NCBI RefSeq assembly: GCF_031656215.1
Contig: NZ_CP134228.1
Coordinates: forward strand, 3,243,001-3,307,000
Direction: 5' to 3'
DNA: 64,000 bases
Origin: Mesorhizobium koreense
Lineage (GTDB): Bacteria > Pseudomonadota > Alphaproteobacteria > Rhizobiales > Rhizobiaceae
The number at the start of each line of letters is the position of its first letter. Positions within the stretch are counted from its first letter, which is position 1. The position numbers and the translations under genes were made by a program. Of this stretch, positions 7,976 to 16,305 are shown piece by piece. The notes beneath the pieces are model-generated. The model worked only from the letters and a program-made list of their open reading frames with translations, made no database searches and was not told where the DNA came from.

Positions 7976-8773
7976 CTACCTCACCTCCGCCGTGCGCATC
8001 GCCTCGACACGTATTTCCTCGGTCAGCCGGGCCTTGAGCGCGGAGAATTCCGGGCTGGTCTTGATCGTGTAGAGACGCGGATGCGGAAGGTCGACCGCGA
8101 CGTCGGACTTTATGCGCCCCGGCCGCGCCGACATGACGATGACACGCGAAGCCATGAAAATCGCTTCCTCGATGTCGTGGGTGACGAACAGCACCGTCTT
8201 CTTGCGCTTTTCCCATATGCCGAGGAGAAGTTCCTGCATCAGCCCGCGCGTCTGGTTGTCGAGCGCGCCGAAGGGCTCGTCGAGAAGCAGGATCTCCGGA
8301 TCGTTGGCGAGTGCGCGGGCGATCGCGGTGCGCTGCTGCATGCCGCCGGAAAGCTGTTTCGGCCAGTGGTTCTCAAAGCCCTTGAGGCCGACGAGATCGA
8401 CATAGGAGGCGACGGTGTCGCGCCGCTCCCTTTCCGGCGTTCCCTTCTCGCGCAGGCCGAATGCGATGTTGTCGGCGACGGTAAGCCATGGAAACAGCGT
8501 ATAGGATTGGAAGACCATGCCGCGATCCGGGCCCGGCCGCGTCACGGTGCGCCCGTCGAGCAGCACGCGGCCGGTGCTCGGCGTGTCGAGACCGGCGATG
8601 ATCCTGAGAAGCGTCGATTTCCCGCAGCCCGACGGGCCGAGAATGGTGATGAAGTCGTTGGCGTTGACGGAAAGGTTGGCCGGCTGCAGCGCCTTCACCG
8701 GCTGCCCGCCATGCGTGCCGGGAAAGGTGCGGCTGACATTCTCTATCGTGAGTTTGGTCACGCGAGGCTCCAT
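7976..8773 (-). CDS. NitT/TauT-type ABC transporter ATP-binding protein
   Basis: A 265-residue ATPase of the nitrate/sulfonate/taurine importer family. Walker A is GPSGCGKST, the Q-loop region is GMVFQSYTLFPWLTVADNI, the signature is LSGGMQQRTAIARALA, and Walker B is ILLLDEPFGALD. The ATG at 8773 overlaps the permease stop by 16 bp, giving translational coupling. A GTG at 8761 is an alternative. It is the last gene of a three-gene operon (binding protein, permease, ATPase). Family members import nitrate, sulfonates, pyrimidine precursors or similar compounds. The sequence does not fix the substrate here. Confidence 0.92.
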   Translation of the reverse strand: MEPRVTKLTIENVSRTFPGTHGGQPVKALQPANLSVNANDFITILGPSGCGKSTLLRIIAGLDTPSTGRVLLDGRTVTRPGPDRGMVFQSYTLFPWLTVADNIAFGLREKGTPERERRDTVASYVDLVGLKGFENHWPKQLSGGMQQRTAIARALANDPEILLLDEPFGALDNQTRGLMQELLLGIWEKRKKTVLFVTHDIEEAIFMASRVIVMSARPGRIKSDVAVDLPHPRLYTIKTSPEFSALKARLTEEIRVEAMRTAEVR

Positions 8774-9534
8774 GGAAAGAGCCAGCGGTTGAGCGCCTTG
8801 AAGCCGGCGTCGGAGATCAGGCCGATCAGGCCGATGACGATGATGCCGAAGATGATCTGCCCCGTCGCGAGCCGCGACTGGCTGTTGATGATCATGTAGC
8901 CGATGCCGGACGACGCGCCGATCAGTTCGGCGACGATCACATAGGTCCAGGCCCAGCCGAGCACCAGCCGCAGCGTCTCCGCGATTGCCGGCGCGTTCGC
9001 CGGAACGATGACGCGCCTGACGATGCCGCCGCTCGACGAGCCCAGCGTATAGGCCGCCTCGACGAGATCGCGGCGGGTATTGCCGACCGAAACGGCGATG
9101 ATGAGGATGAGCTGGAAAACAGAGCCGACGAAGATGACCAGCAGCTTTTCGACCTCTCCTATCCCCGCCCACAGGATCAGGAGCGGGATGAAGGCCGAGG
9201 CCGGCAGATAGCGCGCGAAGGAGACGAAAGGCTCCAGAAGCGCCTCGACAGGCTTCCATGCGCCCATCAGGATGCCGAGCGGCACGGCGACGATTGAAGC
9301 CAGAACGAAGCCGCCAACCACGCGCCAGACCGTGATCAGGATATCGAGCGCGAAATTGTCCTCGACCAGGAGCCGCCAGCCGTCGTGCAACATGCTGAAC
9401 GGGTCGGCGAGGAAGACGCGATTGACATATCCGCCGAGCGTCATCCACGCCCAGAAGGCGACAAACAGGACGAAGAAGCCGATGCCGAGCACGACGCGCA
9501 GCATCGGCGAAACCGGTTCGAGGGGCCGCATCAT
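8758..9534 (-). CDS. NitT/TauT-type ABC transporter permease
   Basis: A 258-residue inner-membrane permease with about six hydrophobic segments. The first is LRVVLGIGFFVLFVAFWAWM. The EAA-like coupling loop EAAYTLGSSSGGIVRRVIVP is present, followed by GWAWTYVIVAELIGASSGIG, typical of SsuC/TauC permeases. I chose the ATG at 9534 (MMRPLEPVSP), which has GGGAAG upstream. Upstream in-frame alternatives would add 30 charged residues and run toward the binding-protein gene. The gene lies 64 bp downstream of the binding-protein gene and overlaps the ATPase gene. Confidence 0.92.
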   Translation of the reverse strand: MMRPLEPVSPMLRVVLGIGFFVLFVAFWAWMTLGGYVNRVFLADPFSMLHDGWRLLVEDNFALDILITVWRVVGGFVLASIVAVPLGILMGAWKPVEALLEPFVSFARYLPASAFIPLLILWAGIGEVEKLLVIFVGSVFQLILIIAVSVGNTRRDLVEAAYTLGSSSGGIVRRVIVPANAPAIAETLRLVLGWAWTYVIVAELIGASSGIGYMIINSQSRLATGQIIFGIIVIGLIGLISDAGFKALNRWLFPWSLA

Positions 9535-9598
9535 CAGAAACTTCCCGGATGAGAAGCGCGGCGCAACAACGGCGCCGCGCCGATTATTGCGGCCAGCC

Positions 9599-10546
9599 CT
9601 ACTGTACCGCGCTCGTATCCACAAGCTTGGAGACGTCGGGCATCTCCTTGATCAACCCCATCGACAGCAGGAGCTTCGCAGCGGAGGTGGAGAAGTCCTG
9701 GAACTCCTTAGTGAAGAACTTCTTGTTCTCCTCACGGTCGGCCCATTTCAGGTATTTCGCCGAATCCTCGAACTCCTTCGCCGACTGTTTCACGTCGGCG
9801 CCCATGATCTTGTAGGATTTTTCCGGTTCCTTCTTGATCATTTCGAGCGCCTCGAAATAGCTGTCGGCAAGCGCCTTTGCCGCACCCGGATTTTTCTCGA
9901 GGAAGTCCGGCGTGCAGCCGACCGTATCGAGGATCATCGGATAGTCGAGCGTGGTGGCAAGGATGTGCCCGACATCGGGCTTGTCACGCACCGAGGAGAT
10001 GAAGGGCTCGTAGGTGGAGGCCGCGTCGTTCTGGCCAGCCAGGAAAGCCTGTGCAGCCGCGTCCGGTTCCATGTTGATGACCTTCACGTCCTTGGTGGAG
10101 AGGCCGTTCTTGTCCAGGATCCAGGCGAGCAGGAAGTAAGGCGAGGTGCCGGGTGCCGAAGCGGCGACGGTCCTGCCCTTCAGATCGGCGACGGTCTTGA
10201 TGTCGTTGCGCACGACGAGGCCGTCCGCACCGTAGGACTTGTCGAGCTGGAATATCTGCTTGGTGGCGACGCCGCTGGCGTTCCACACCATCCAGGTCTC
10301 GACGGTGGTTGCGGCGCATTGCAGCGAGCCGCTGGCGATGGCGAGCGGACGGCTCGCTTGCGGTACCTTCTCCAGCGTCACGTCGAGGCCGTTCTTCTTG
10401 AAGATACCGGCTTCCTTGGCAAGCGTCAGCGGAGCAAAGCCGGTCCAGCCGCTCATGCCTAGAGCGACTTTCGTCTCGGCGGATGCGGGCATGCAAAGTG
10501 CCGCCGAAGCCAACAGCGCGGCGGCGAACATTATTGTCTTTTTCAC
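9599..10546 (-). CDS. NitT/TauT-type ABC transporter substrate-binding protein
   Basis: A 315-residue periplasmic protein. The GTG at 10546 is preceded by AGGGGAA and opens a clear signal peptide, KKTIMFAAALLASAALCMPA, cleaved after ASA. The mature part has the NMT1/TauA-like fold: LGMSGWTGFAPLTLAKEAGI, DLKGRTVAASAPGTSPYFLL, DAAAQAFLAGQNDAASTYEP. Conserved residues point to a small organic or sulfonate-like ligand but not to a specific one. The upstream in-frame TTG/ATG start would bury the signal peptide and is rejected. A candidate promoter lies at 10582-10609. Confidence 0.9.
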   Translation of the reverse strand: MKKTIMFAAALLASAALCMPASAETKVALGMSGWTGFAPLTLAKEAGIFKKNGLDVTLEKVPQASRPLAIASGSLQCAATTVETWMVWNASGVATKQIFQLDKSYGADGLVVRNDIKTVADLKGRTVAASAPGTSPYFLLAWILDKNGLSTKDVKVINMEPDAAAQAFLAGQNDAASTYEPFISSVRDKPDVGHILATTLDYPMILDTVGCTPDFLEKNPGAAKALADSYFEALEMIKKEPEKSYKIMGADVKQSAKEFEDSAKYLKWADREENKKFFTKEFQDFSTSAAKLLLSMGLIKEMPDVSKLVDTSAVQ

Positions 10547-10581
10547 GGAAGTTCCCCTTAACTCAAACGATGAGGAGCGTA

Positions 10582-10609
10582 GTCGTACAACCGCCGCAAA
10601 CCTTGTCAA
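10582..10609 (-). promoter_or_regulatory. Candidate sigma-70 promoter for the ABC importer operon
   Basis: On the reverse strand TTGACA (10604-10609) and TACGAC (10582-10587) are separated by 16 bp, about 35 bp before the GTG of the binding-protein gene. GCCGCC/GGCGGC arms around the -35 could form a weak hairpin ending the upstream gene. Confidence 0.5.
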
Positions 10610-10646
10610 CTGGCGGCGCAAGGTCGGCATCATCGAACGGGCCGGC

Positions 10647-11459
10647 TCACGGCGCGTTGAGGTTCCAGGGACGGTTGTTCCAGATCTTCTCGCCGATCAT
10701 GCAGTCGTAATCGGGGTCTGCGGCGGCCTTCACAACCGGAAAATGCATCGGCACGGTGGCAAGTTCCATGACGAGTTTGCGGCGCACCGCTTCGGGGAAC
10801 TGCTCCCAGCCCGTCACCGGGAACATGAAGGCACCCGGCCCGCCGATCACGCAGTTCCTGTAATAGATATCGAGGTCGGGCACATCGAACGTGCTCACGA
10901 AACCGCTATTGGTCATCAGCGGCAGGCCGTTGATGACGACGCCCTGCGCCACGATCCGGTCGCGCGTGCTTTCCACCGGCGACCCCTCGTTGTTCGGCCC
11001 ATCGCCGGAAACGTCGATCACCCGTTTCATCGCCTGAATGCCGCTTTCGGCGATGAGATCGGCCGAGAAGGCAAGGCCGCCCGAGATGGAGGTGCGCCGC
11101 GCCGAGTGCGGGATCTCCTCGGTGAGCTTGCCGGCGAAAGCCTCCGCGTCGGCGCGGTTCGCAATATAGGTCCACGGAACGATGACACGCTGCGTATCCT
11201 TCCCGGCCCATTCGACATAGGTGACGGCGATCCGTCCATAGGCACCGTCGGTGATGGCGTCGATCACGCTCTGGTCGGCCATCGCCGTGGCATAGCCCCG
11301 ACGCTGGATCTCCAGTTCGTCGGGCGACATGGAAAGCGACACGTCTACCGCGAGGACGAGTTGCACGTCGACAGTCTCTGCGGCCCGCGCCGATGCCGCT
11401 GCCGGAAGCGAACAAGCAGCGGCAAGCAGGATTCGCCAAAGGCCGGACCACGGCACCAT
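10647..11459 (-). CDS. DUF1194 von Willebrand A-like exported protein
   Basis: A 270-residue protein with a signal peptide (residues 1-26, WRILLAAACSLPAAASARAA). A VWA-like domain opens with VQLVLAVDVSLSMSPDELEI, where D-x-S-x-S is the metal-ion-dependent adhesion site. The segments RRTSISGGLAFSADLI, KRVIDVSGDGPNNEGSPV and DLDIYYRNCVIGGPGAF match the DUF1194 family, which is widespread in Rhizobiales but uncharacterised. It acts outside the cytoplasmic membrane, probably in metal-dependent protein contacts (inference). It starts with ATG at 11459 and lies upstream of the ABC importer on the same strand, with a promoter between them. Confidence 0.88.
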   Translation of the reverse strand: MVPWSGLWRILLAAACSLPAAASARAAETVDVQLVLAVDVSLSMSPDELEIQRRGYATAMADQSVIDAITDGAYGRIAVTYVEWAGKDTQRVIVPWTYIANRADAEAFAGKLTEEIPHSARRTSISGGLAFSADLIAESGIQAMKRVIDVSGDGPNNEGSPVESTRDRIVAQGVVINGLPLMTNSGFVSTFDVPDLDIYYRNCVIGGPGAFMFPVTGWEQFPEAVRRKLVMELATVPMHFPVVKAAADPDYDCMIGEKIWNNRPWNLNAP

Positions 11460-11540
11460 GGCCGGAATCTAGCCTGCCGCACGAGCGCGGAAAATCCCTC
11501 TCCCGGCAACCGCCTTCACGATTTGGAGAGCGGTTCGGGT

Positions 11541-11591
11541 GGGTGCGGTCTTCGAGGCTCGCTCCGCTCGCACCTCAGGGTGAGAGAGGTC
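11541..11591. repeat. Palindromic intergenic repeat, family A (single arm)
   Basis: One arm of the family A repeat: TCTTCGAGGCTCGCTCCGCT followed by CGCACCTCAGGGTGAGAG. It lies between the DUF1194 and J-domain-like genes. No inverted partner is seen nearby, so this is a half element. Confidence 0.75.
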
Positions 11592-11604
11592 AGGCGCTCG
11601 CCGT

Positions 11605-12036
11605 TCAGCCGCGCTTGCCGGCGAGGCGTTGCTTTGCTTCGTCGATCAGACGGTTGGCGGTCTGCATCCGGGCCATGGCGGCGTCGCGCCATTCCGGCCG
11701 CACCCGGTCCGGATGGTTCCTAAACGCGAATTCGCGCCTCAGGCGATCGAGCGATTTCGCGTCGGCAATGCGATGCAGCGCAAGCTCGCGGGAGATCGCG
11801 TCGGGCGCGGTTTCCGGCAATGCCTCCCTGCCTGCCCATCCCGCATTGAGACCAAGATAGGCGACCGTGGCCATTTCCGGCCCGCTGCCGGACGGCTGGT
11901 CAGCGGAGTTGCCTCCGACGAGACCGAACGGGATCGAGGGAGCGGCCACGGCATCATCGGAAAAGTCTTCGTCGTGCGTCGCCGGTTTTGCGGGCGGCTC
12001 CACAAGGTCTTCCAGAAACGAAACGAAGTCGCGCAC
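11605..12036 (-). CDS. J-domain-like protein with HPD motif
   Basis: A 143-residue cytoplasmic protein from a GTG at 12036 (a TTG at 12045 is possible). The N-terminal half is low-complexity and acidic. The C-terminal 60 residues read LDRLRREFAFRNHPDRVRPE followed by a helix MARMQTANRLIDEAKQRL, matching helices II-III of a DnaJ J-domain with the Hsp70-activating His-Pro-Asp. There is no Gly/Phe or zinc region, so it would be a type III J-protein, directing Hsp70 to one client (inference). It is divergent from the PadR gene at 12219. Confidence 0.65.
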   Translation of the reverse strand: MRDFVSFLEDLVEPPAKPATHDEDFSDDAVAAPSIPFGLVGGNSADQPSGSGPEMATVAYLGLNAGWAGREALPETAPDAISRELALHRIADAKSLDRLRREFAFRNHPDRVRPEWRDAAMARMQTANRLIDEAKQRLAGKRG

Positions 12037-12140
12037 CGATCCCAATTCTCACCCGCCCGCATGGCCCGCTTTCGGGTGGTAAAGCCTACCCGCCACCGGT
12101 TAACGCCTCCTCAAAGAGCCGACGCGCCAAATTCTCGACA

Positions 12141-12204
12141 TATCTTACGATATATCTTGACTCACAGCACCGCATCGTTATCTTAAGATGTATCGTAAGA
12201 CATA
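12141..12204 (+). promoter_or_regulatory. Mirrored operator and promoter of the PadR-DUF2218 operon
   Basis: TATCTTACGATATAT (12141-12155) recurs in inverted form as ATGTATCGTAAGACA (12188-12202), and TCTTAAGA at 12181-12188 is a palindrome. Between the arms TTGACT (12157-12162) and TATCTT (12179-12184) make a promoter with 16-bp spacing. Repressor bound at both arms would bracket RNA polymerase. The site ends 15 bp before the PadR start codon. Confidence 0.7.
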
Positions 12205-12218
12205 ACGAGGAAATCGTC

Positions 12219-12896
12219 ATGCATCATCACTGCCGGGACCATCGGGGCCGCGACGACGGCCTCATGCGCTTCATGTCCCGCAATTTCGGCGGACGTCACG
12301 GATTCGGACCGTTCGGCAAAGGTTTCGGCGGAGGCGGCGGCAACATGTTCCGCGCCGGCCGCATGTTGGCCGACGGCGATTTGCGCCTCATCGCCCTGTC
12401 GCTGATCGAGAAAGGCCCGCGCCACGGCTACGATCTCATCAAGGCGCTGGAGGAGCTTTCGAGCGGCATCTACAGCCCGAGCCCCGGCGTCGTCTATCCT
12501 ACGCTCACCTTCCTCGAAGAAGCCGGCTACGCGACCTCGTCCACGGAGGGAAACAAGAAGGTATTCGCCATCACCGATGCCGGCCGCGCGCATCTGGAAG
12601 AGAATCGCGAGATGGTCGACGGCGTGCTCGAACAGATCGAGCGCTTCGGCCGCAAGATGGCGAAGGCGCGCGAGTGGTTCGACTGGTCCGACGAGGGACC
12701 CGTCGGGCGCGGCCGCCGCGACGAGCGGCACGCCATGCGGCACGAGTTCCATGCCGTTCGCCGTCGTGTCCGCGCCGCATTGACCGAGATCGTCGACGCT
12801 CCCTCCGAGAAGCAGAAGGAGGCGCTTGAAATACTCAATCGGGCGGCCGACCAACTCGACGCACTGGTGCGGCGCGATCCCCCTCGAACCGTCTGA
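12219..12896 (+). CDS. PadR-family regulator with His/Gly-rich N-terminus (YqjI-like)
   Basis: A 225-residue repressor. The first 45 residues are His-, Arg- and Gly-rich (MHHHCRDHRGRDDGL, then FGKGFGGGGGN). The PadR winged helix follows at about 50-125: LADGDLRLIALSLIEKGPRH, GYDLIKALEELSSGIYSPSP, GVVYPTLTFLEEAGY. A C-terminal dimerising coiled coil follows. The layout matches E. coli YqjI, a metal-responsive PadR protein that controls a ferric-siderophore reductase gene. The His-rich tail suggests metal sensing here, as an inference. The gene is followed 28 bp later by DUF2218 and preceded by a mirrored palindrome, indicating autoregulation. Confidence 0.88.
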   Translation: MHHHCRDHRGRDDGLMRFMSRNFGGRHGFGPFGKGFGGGGGNMFRAGRMLADGDLRLIALSLIEKGPRHGYDLIKALEELSSGIYSPSPGVVYPTLTFLEEAGYATSSTEGNKKVFAITDAGRAHLEENREMVDGVLEQIERFGRKMAKAREWFDWSDEGPVGRGRRDERHAMRHEFHAVRRRVRAALTEIVDAPSEKQKEALEILNRAADQLDALVRRDPPRTV

Positions 12897-12923
12897 AGAA
12901 CAAACCTGAAAACAGGAACGACA

Positions 12924-13220
12924 ATGGATACACAGCCACTCCTGCTCACCTCTTCCGCGATCGTCATAAGCGAGAGGGCGAGCGGTTACCTGCAGCAGCT
13001 TTGCAAGCATTTCGGCCACAAGGTCGCAGTGAGCTTCACGCCGGAACGCGGCACGATCGTCTTCGATTTCGGCAATTGCGCGCTCGCCTCAAGCGGCAAC
13101 ATGCTGAGCCTGACCGCTACCGCCGGCACAACGGTCGGCCTGTCGCGCGTCCAGCATGTCATCGCCAGCCATCTGGAACGCTTCGCCTTCCGCGAGAAGC
13201 CGGAAATCGTCTGGAACTAA
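12924..13220 (+). CDS. DUF2218 domain protein
   Basis: A 98-residue cytoplasmic protein starting MDTQPLLLTSSAIVISERAS with AGGAAC before its ATG. The pattern ASGYLQQLCKHFGHKVAVSF followed by TIVFDFGNCAL is the DUF2218 family. DUF2218 also occurs fused to siderophore-interacting (ferric-siderophore reductase) proteins. Its place directly behind a YqjI-like PadR gene supports a role in iron or other metal handling, but the biochemical function is unknown. Its stop lies 9 bp from the convergent MFS gene. Confidence 0.85.
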   Translation: MDTQPLLLTSSAIVISERASGYLQQLCKHFGHKVAVSFTPERGTIVFDFGNCALASSGNMLSLTATAGTTVGLSRVQHVIASHLERFAFREKPEIVWN

Positions 13221-13228
13221 GGCCGAGC

Positions 13229-14566
13229 TCAGCCGCCGCCCGTCGCGACCACCGCGCGGCGGGCGGCCTGGCCGGCGACGAGCCTGACCTTGCGCGGCGC
13301 AGCCATCCAGATGCAACCAATCGAGACAATGGAAAGCACAAGCAGCACGACGAAGGAGCTCTGGTAGCTTCCTGTCCGGTCGTAGAGATCGCCCGTCAGC
13401 CATGGTCCGACGCCGGCACCGATATTGCCGAAGACGCTGAGCATGCCGAAGATGGTGGCAAAGCGGCGGCCGGCGAACAGCTCGGCCGGCATGGCGCCGA
13501 AGACGGAAGCGACGCCATAGCCGATCAGGCCCTGCGATGCGACCATCAGATACATCAGGAGCCGGGATTTGTTATGGTCCAGTGCAAGCAGCGCCAGGAC
13601 CGTGACGATGAAGCCCGACATGCCGATCGTCCAGGCCCATTCACGGCCGATGCGGTCTGAGAAATGACCGATCCCTATCTGGCCGACAACGCCGCAAAGG
13701 CCGACCATCCCCAGCGCGAAGGCCGCCTCGCCCGCACCGAAGCCGACATCGGCCAGATAGCGCGTCTGATGGACCTGCACGGTGTACCAGGCGTAGAGGG
13801 CACAGAAGAACCCGGCGGCAACCCACCAGAAGCGTGGCGTGCGCATCGCATGCGCAAGCGTCCAATCCCGATCCACCCACTCCTTGTCCACGATCGTCGA
13901 AGGCGCAAGCATCTGCTCGTCCGGCCCTGAACCCTCGCCATCGGGCAACAGGCCGAAACTCTCAGGACTCTTGCGCTGAAACAGAAAATTGAGCGGTATG
14001 AGCAGCGCGCAGAGTACCGCCATTATCTGGCAGGCCGCGCGCCAGCCGCTCGCCTCGATGACGACCTGGAGCAGCGGCAGCATCAGGATAGAGCCGACGC
14101 CGACGCCCGAAAAAGCAATGCCGATCGCCAACCCACGACGCCGGACGAACCAGTTCGGCAGGAACATGGAATGGCCGATATAGGTGAGCGGCATGGAGCC
14201 GCCAACCGTCAAAAGGCCGATGGTGAGAGAGAACTGCAACGGCGTGGTCACGTAGGTCACGCCCACCAGTCCGGCCGCCATCAGGAATCCCGCCAGCGGC
14301 AAAACCAGCCGCGGGCCGTAGCGGTCGATCATCATACCGATAACGGGCACCGCCGCGGTCGAGGCCAGAAAGCCGAGCGAAAAGGCACCCGCTGTCGCGC
14401 CGCGTTCCCAGCCGAATTCATCGAGGATCGGCGGATAGAGCAGCGAGAACGCGGTACGTGTGTTGACCGCAATGCCCATGGAGACGAAGGCGACCGCCAC
14501 GACGACCCAGCCATAGAAAAATTTTGTCCGGATCGGCGGTGTCGCGGCCATGGGCGTCCTGGTCAT
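13229..14566 (-). CDS. Major facilitator superfamily transporter (OFA/monocarboxylate-like)
   Basis: A 445-residue inner-membrane carrier with about twelve helices. It begins FFYGWVVVAVAFVSMGIAVN, with the MFS loop motif MMIDRYGPRLVLPLAG after helix 2, and a central hydrophilic loop near residues 200-245. The FYGWV start, PNWFVRRRGLAIGIAFSGVG, and GHFSDRIGREWAW in the second half are typical of the oxalate/formate and monocarboxylate antiporter-like branch, so the substrate may be a small carboxylate (inference). ATG at 14566; MAATPPIRTK five codons later is an alternative. No neighbour indicates the substrate. Confidence 0.88.
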   Translation of the reverse strand: MTRTPMAATPPIRTKFFYGWVVVAVAFVSMGIAVNTRTAFSLLYPPILDEFGWERGATAGAFSLGFLASTAAVPVIGMMIDRYGPRLVLPLAGFLMAAGLVGVTYVTTPLQFSLTIGLLTVGGSMPLTYIGHSMFLPNWFVRRRGLAIGIAFSGVGVGSILMLPLLQVVIEASGWRAACQIMAVLCALLIPLNFLFQRKSPESFGLLPDGEGSGPDEQMLAPSTIVDKEWVDRDWTLAHAMRTPRFWWVAAGFFCALYAWYTVQVHQTRYLADVGFGAGEAAFALGMVGLCGVVGQIGIGHFSDRIGREWAWTIGMSGFIVTVLALLALDHNKSRLLMYLMVASQGLIGYGVASVFGAMPAELFAGRRFATIFGMLSVFGNIGAGVGPWLTGDLYDRTGSYQSSFVVLLVLSIVSIGCIWMAAPRKVRLVAGQAARRAVVATGGG

Positions 14567-14760
14567 TTATCCGCGTCATGCTTATTCCTTGCACAACCGG
14601 CGAACAAGCAGGCAGCCTTGGGCCAAGAGGCGGACTGCTGACAGACATTGACAGCAGCCCTCCCTCCACCACCTATGGCGCGAGAAACAAGCCGGCGGTG
14701 CTGTAACGACTACAGCCGGACCCGGCTTCCGAGGCTCTACCGTTTAGGGATGGACGGCGC

Positions 14761-16065
14761 ATGGCCAGAACCGATATCGCTCGACGTGTGTACAACCACA
14801 CCTGGAAGCTCGATCCTATCATCCGCAGCCTGCTCGACACGGATTTCTACAAGCTGTTGATGCTGCAGATGATCTGGGGGCTCTACCCGACCGTGCAGGC
14901 GACGTTCACGCTCATCAACCGCACCGCCTCGGTCCGCCTCGCCGACGAGATCGACGAAGCGGAATTGCGCGCCCAGCTCGACCACGCGCGCACCATCCGT
15001 TTCTCCAAAAAGGAGATGATCTGGCTCGCCGGCAACAGTTTCTACGGCCGCAGGCAGATCTTCGATCCCGATTTCCTCGCCTGGCTCGCCGGCTTCCGCC
15101 TGCCCGAATACGAACTTCTACGACGCGACGGCCAGTATGAACTGAACTTCCATGGGCCGTGGAGCGAAACCACGATGTGGGAAATCCCCGCGCTCGCCAT
15201 CATCAACGAGTTGCGCTCGCGCGCGGCCATGCGCTCGCTCGGGCCGTTTGCACTCGACGTGCTCTATGCCCGCGCCAAGGCCAAGACGTGGGCCAAGGTC
15301 GAGCGGCTGCGCAAATATCCGGACCTGCAAATCTCCGATTTCGGTACCCGCCGCCGCCACAGCTTCCTTTGGCAGCGCTGGTGCGTCGAGGCGCTGAAGG
15401 AAGGTATCGGCGCCGCTTTCACCGGCACCTCTAACGTGCTGCTCGCCATGGACACCGATCTCGAAGCGCTCGGCACCAACGCGCACGAACTGCCGATGGT
15501 CCTAGCTGCGCTTGCCCGCAACGACGAGGAGCTTCGCGCCGCTCCCTACAAGGTGCTGACCGACTGGCAGAGCTACTATGGCGGCAATCTGCTGATCGTG
15601 CTGCCCGATTCCTTCGGAACCGCCGCCTTCCTGAAGGACGCACCCGACTGGGTCGCCGATTGGACGGGCTTCCGCCCCGATAGTGCGCCAGCGATCGAAG
15701 GCGGCGAGAAAATCATCGAATGGTGGAAGGAGAAGGGCAAGGATCCAAGAAAGAAGCTCCTCATCTTTTCCGACGCGCTCGACGTCGAAACAATCGAGAA
15801 GGCCTATCTCCATTTTCGCGGCAAGGCGCGATTGAGCTTCGGCTGGGGCACCAACCTCACCAACGATTTCGTCGATTGCGCGCCTGAGCGTAACGATCAG
15901 CTTCGAGCCATCTCGCTGGTCTGCAAGGTAAGCGAGGCGAACGGCCATCCGGCCGTCAAGCTCTCCGACAATCCGGAGAAAGCGACCGGCGATCCGAAGG
16001 AGGTCGAGCGCTACCTGCGCATCTTCGGCAGCAAGGACCGCGTGCGCCAGCCGGTAACGGTGTAG
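14761..16065 (+). CDS. pncB: Nicotinate phosphoribosyltransferase
   Basis: A 434-residue cytoplasmic enzyme of the Preiss-Handler NAD salvage route that converts nicotinate and PRPP to nicotinate mononucleotide, coupled to ATP hydrolysis. [20 protein letters not shown] near residue 25 forms part of the substrate site. [20 protein letters not shown] and [11 protein letters not shown] carry the region of the phosphorylated His. [15 protein letters not shown] is the family signature. The full length fits PncB rather than the shorter NadC. It is transcribed alone. A CTGCTG/CAGCAG inverted repeat lies about 105 bp upstream. Confident call. Confidence 0.96.
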   Translation: MARTDIARRVYNHTWKLDPIIRSLLDTDFYKLLMLQMIWGLYPTVQATFTLINRTASVRLADEIDEAELRAQLDHARTIRFSKKEMIWLAGNSFYGRRQIFDPDFLAWLAGFRLPEYELLRRDGQYELNFHGPWSETTMWEIPALAIINELRSRAAMRSLGPFALDVLYARAKAKTWAKVERLRKYPDLQISDFGTRRRHSFLWQRWCVEALKEGIGAAFTGTSNVLLAMDTDLEALGTNAHELPMVLAALARNDEELRAAPYKVLTDWQSYYGGNLLIVLPDSFGTAAFLKDAPDWVADWTGFRPDSAPAIEGGEKIIEWWKEKGKDPRKKLLIFSDALDVETIEKAYLHFRGKARLSFGWGTNLTNDFVDCAPERNDQLRAISLVCKVSEANGHPAVKLSDNPEKATGDPKEVERYLRIFGSKDRVRQPVTV

Positions 16066-16096
16066 GGTTATTGCCATTTTGGGGCGGCAAATTGTG

Positions 16097-16280
16097 GTGC
16101 GTCCTTCGAGGCTCGCTCCGCTCGCACCTCAGGATGAGGACGGCTTTTACATGTCAGCCCAAGTTCTGAAGTGTCGCGTCCAGCATAGCGATCCGTTCCA
16201 AACCATCAGAACCGGATCGGTAAGCAGCACCGACCTCCCTCATCCCGAGGTGCGAGCGGAGCGAGCCTCGAAAGACGCAC
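16097..16280. repeat. Palindromic intergenic repeat, family A (copy 3)
   Basis: Left arm 16097-16140 (GTGCGTCCTTCGAGGCTCGC, then CACCTCAGGATGAGGA) and right arm 16233-16280 (its inverse, ending CTCGAAAGACGCAC) flank about 90 bp of unrelated sequence. The element fills the gap between the convergent pncB and iolB genes. Confidence 0.88.
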
Positions 16281-16305
16281 AAGCGAGGATGAAGCGCACC
16301 CCGCC

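Noticed and set aside
6818-10546. The GlxA-type regulator as the dedicated regulator of the neighbouring ABC importer
   Set aside because: The genes are convergent with a repeat element between them and share no promoter region. Proximity alone is weak evidence.
14635-14657. CTGCTG-N11-CAGCAG inverted repeat upstream of pncB as an NAD-responsive operator
   Set aside because: Arms are low-complexity and 6 bp only. No NrtR or NadQ regulator gene is nearby, so there is not enough support.
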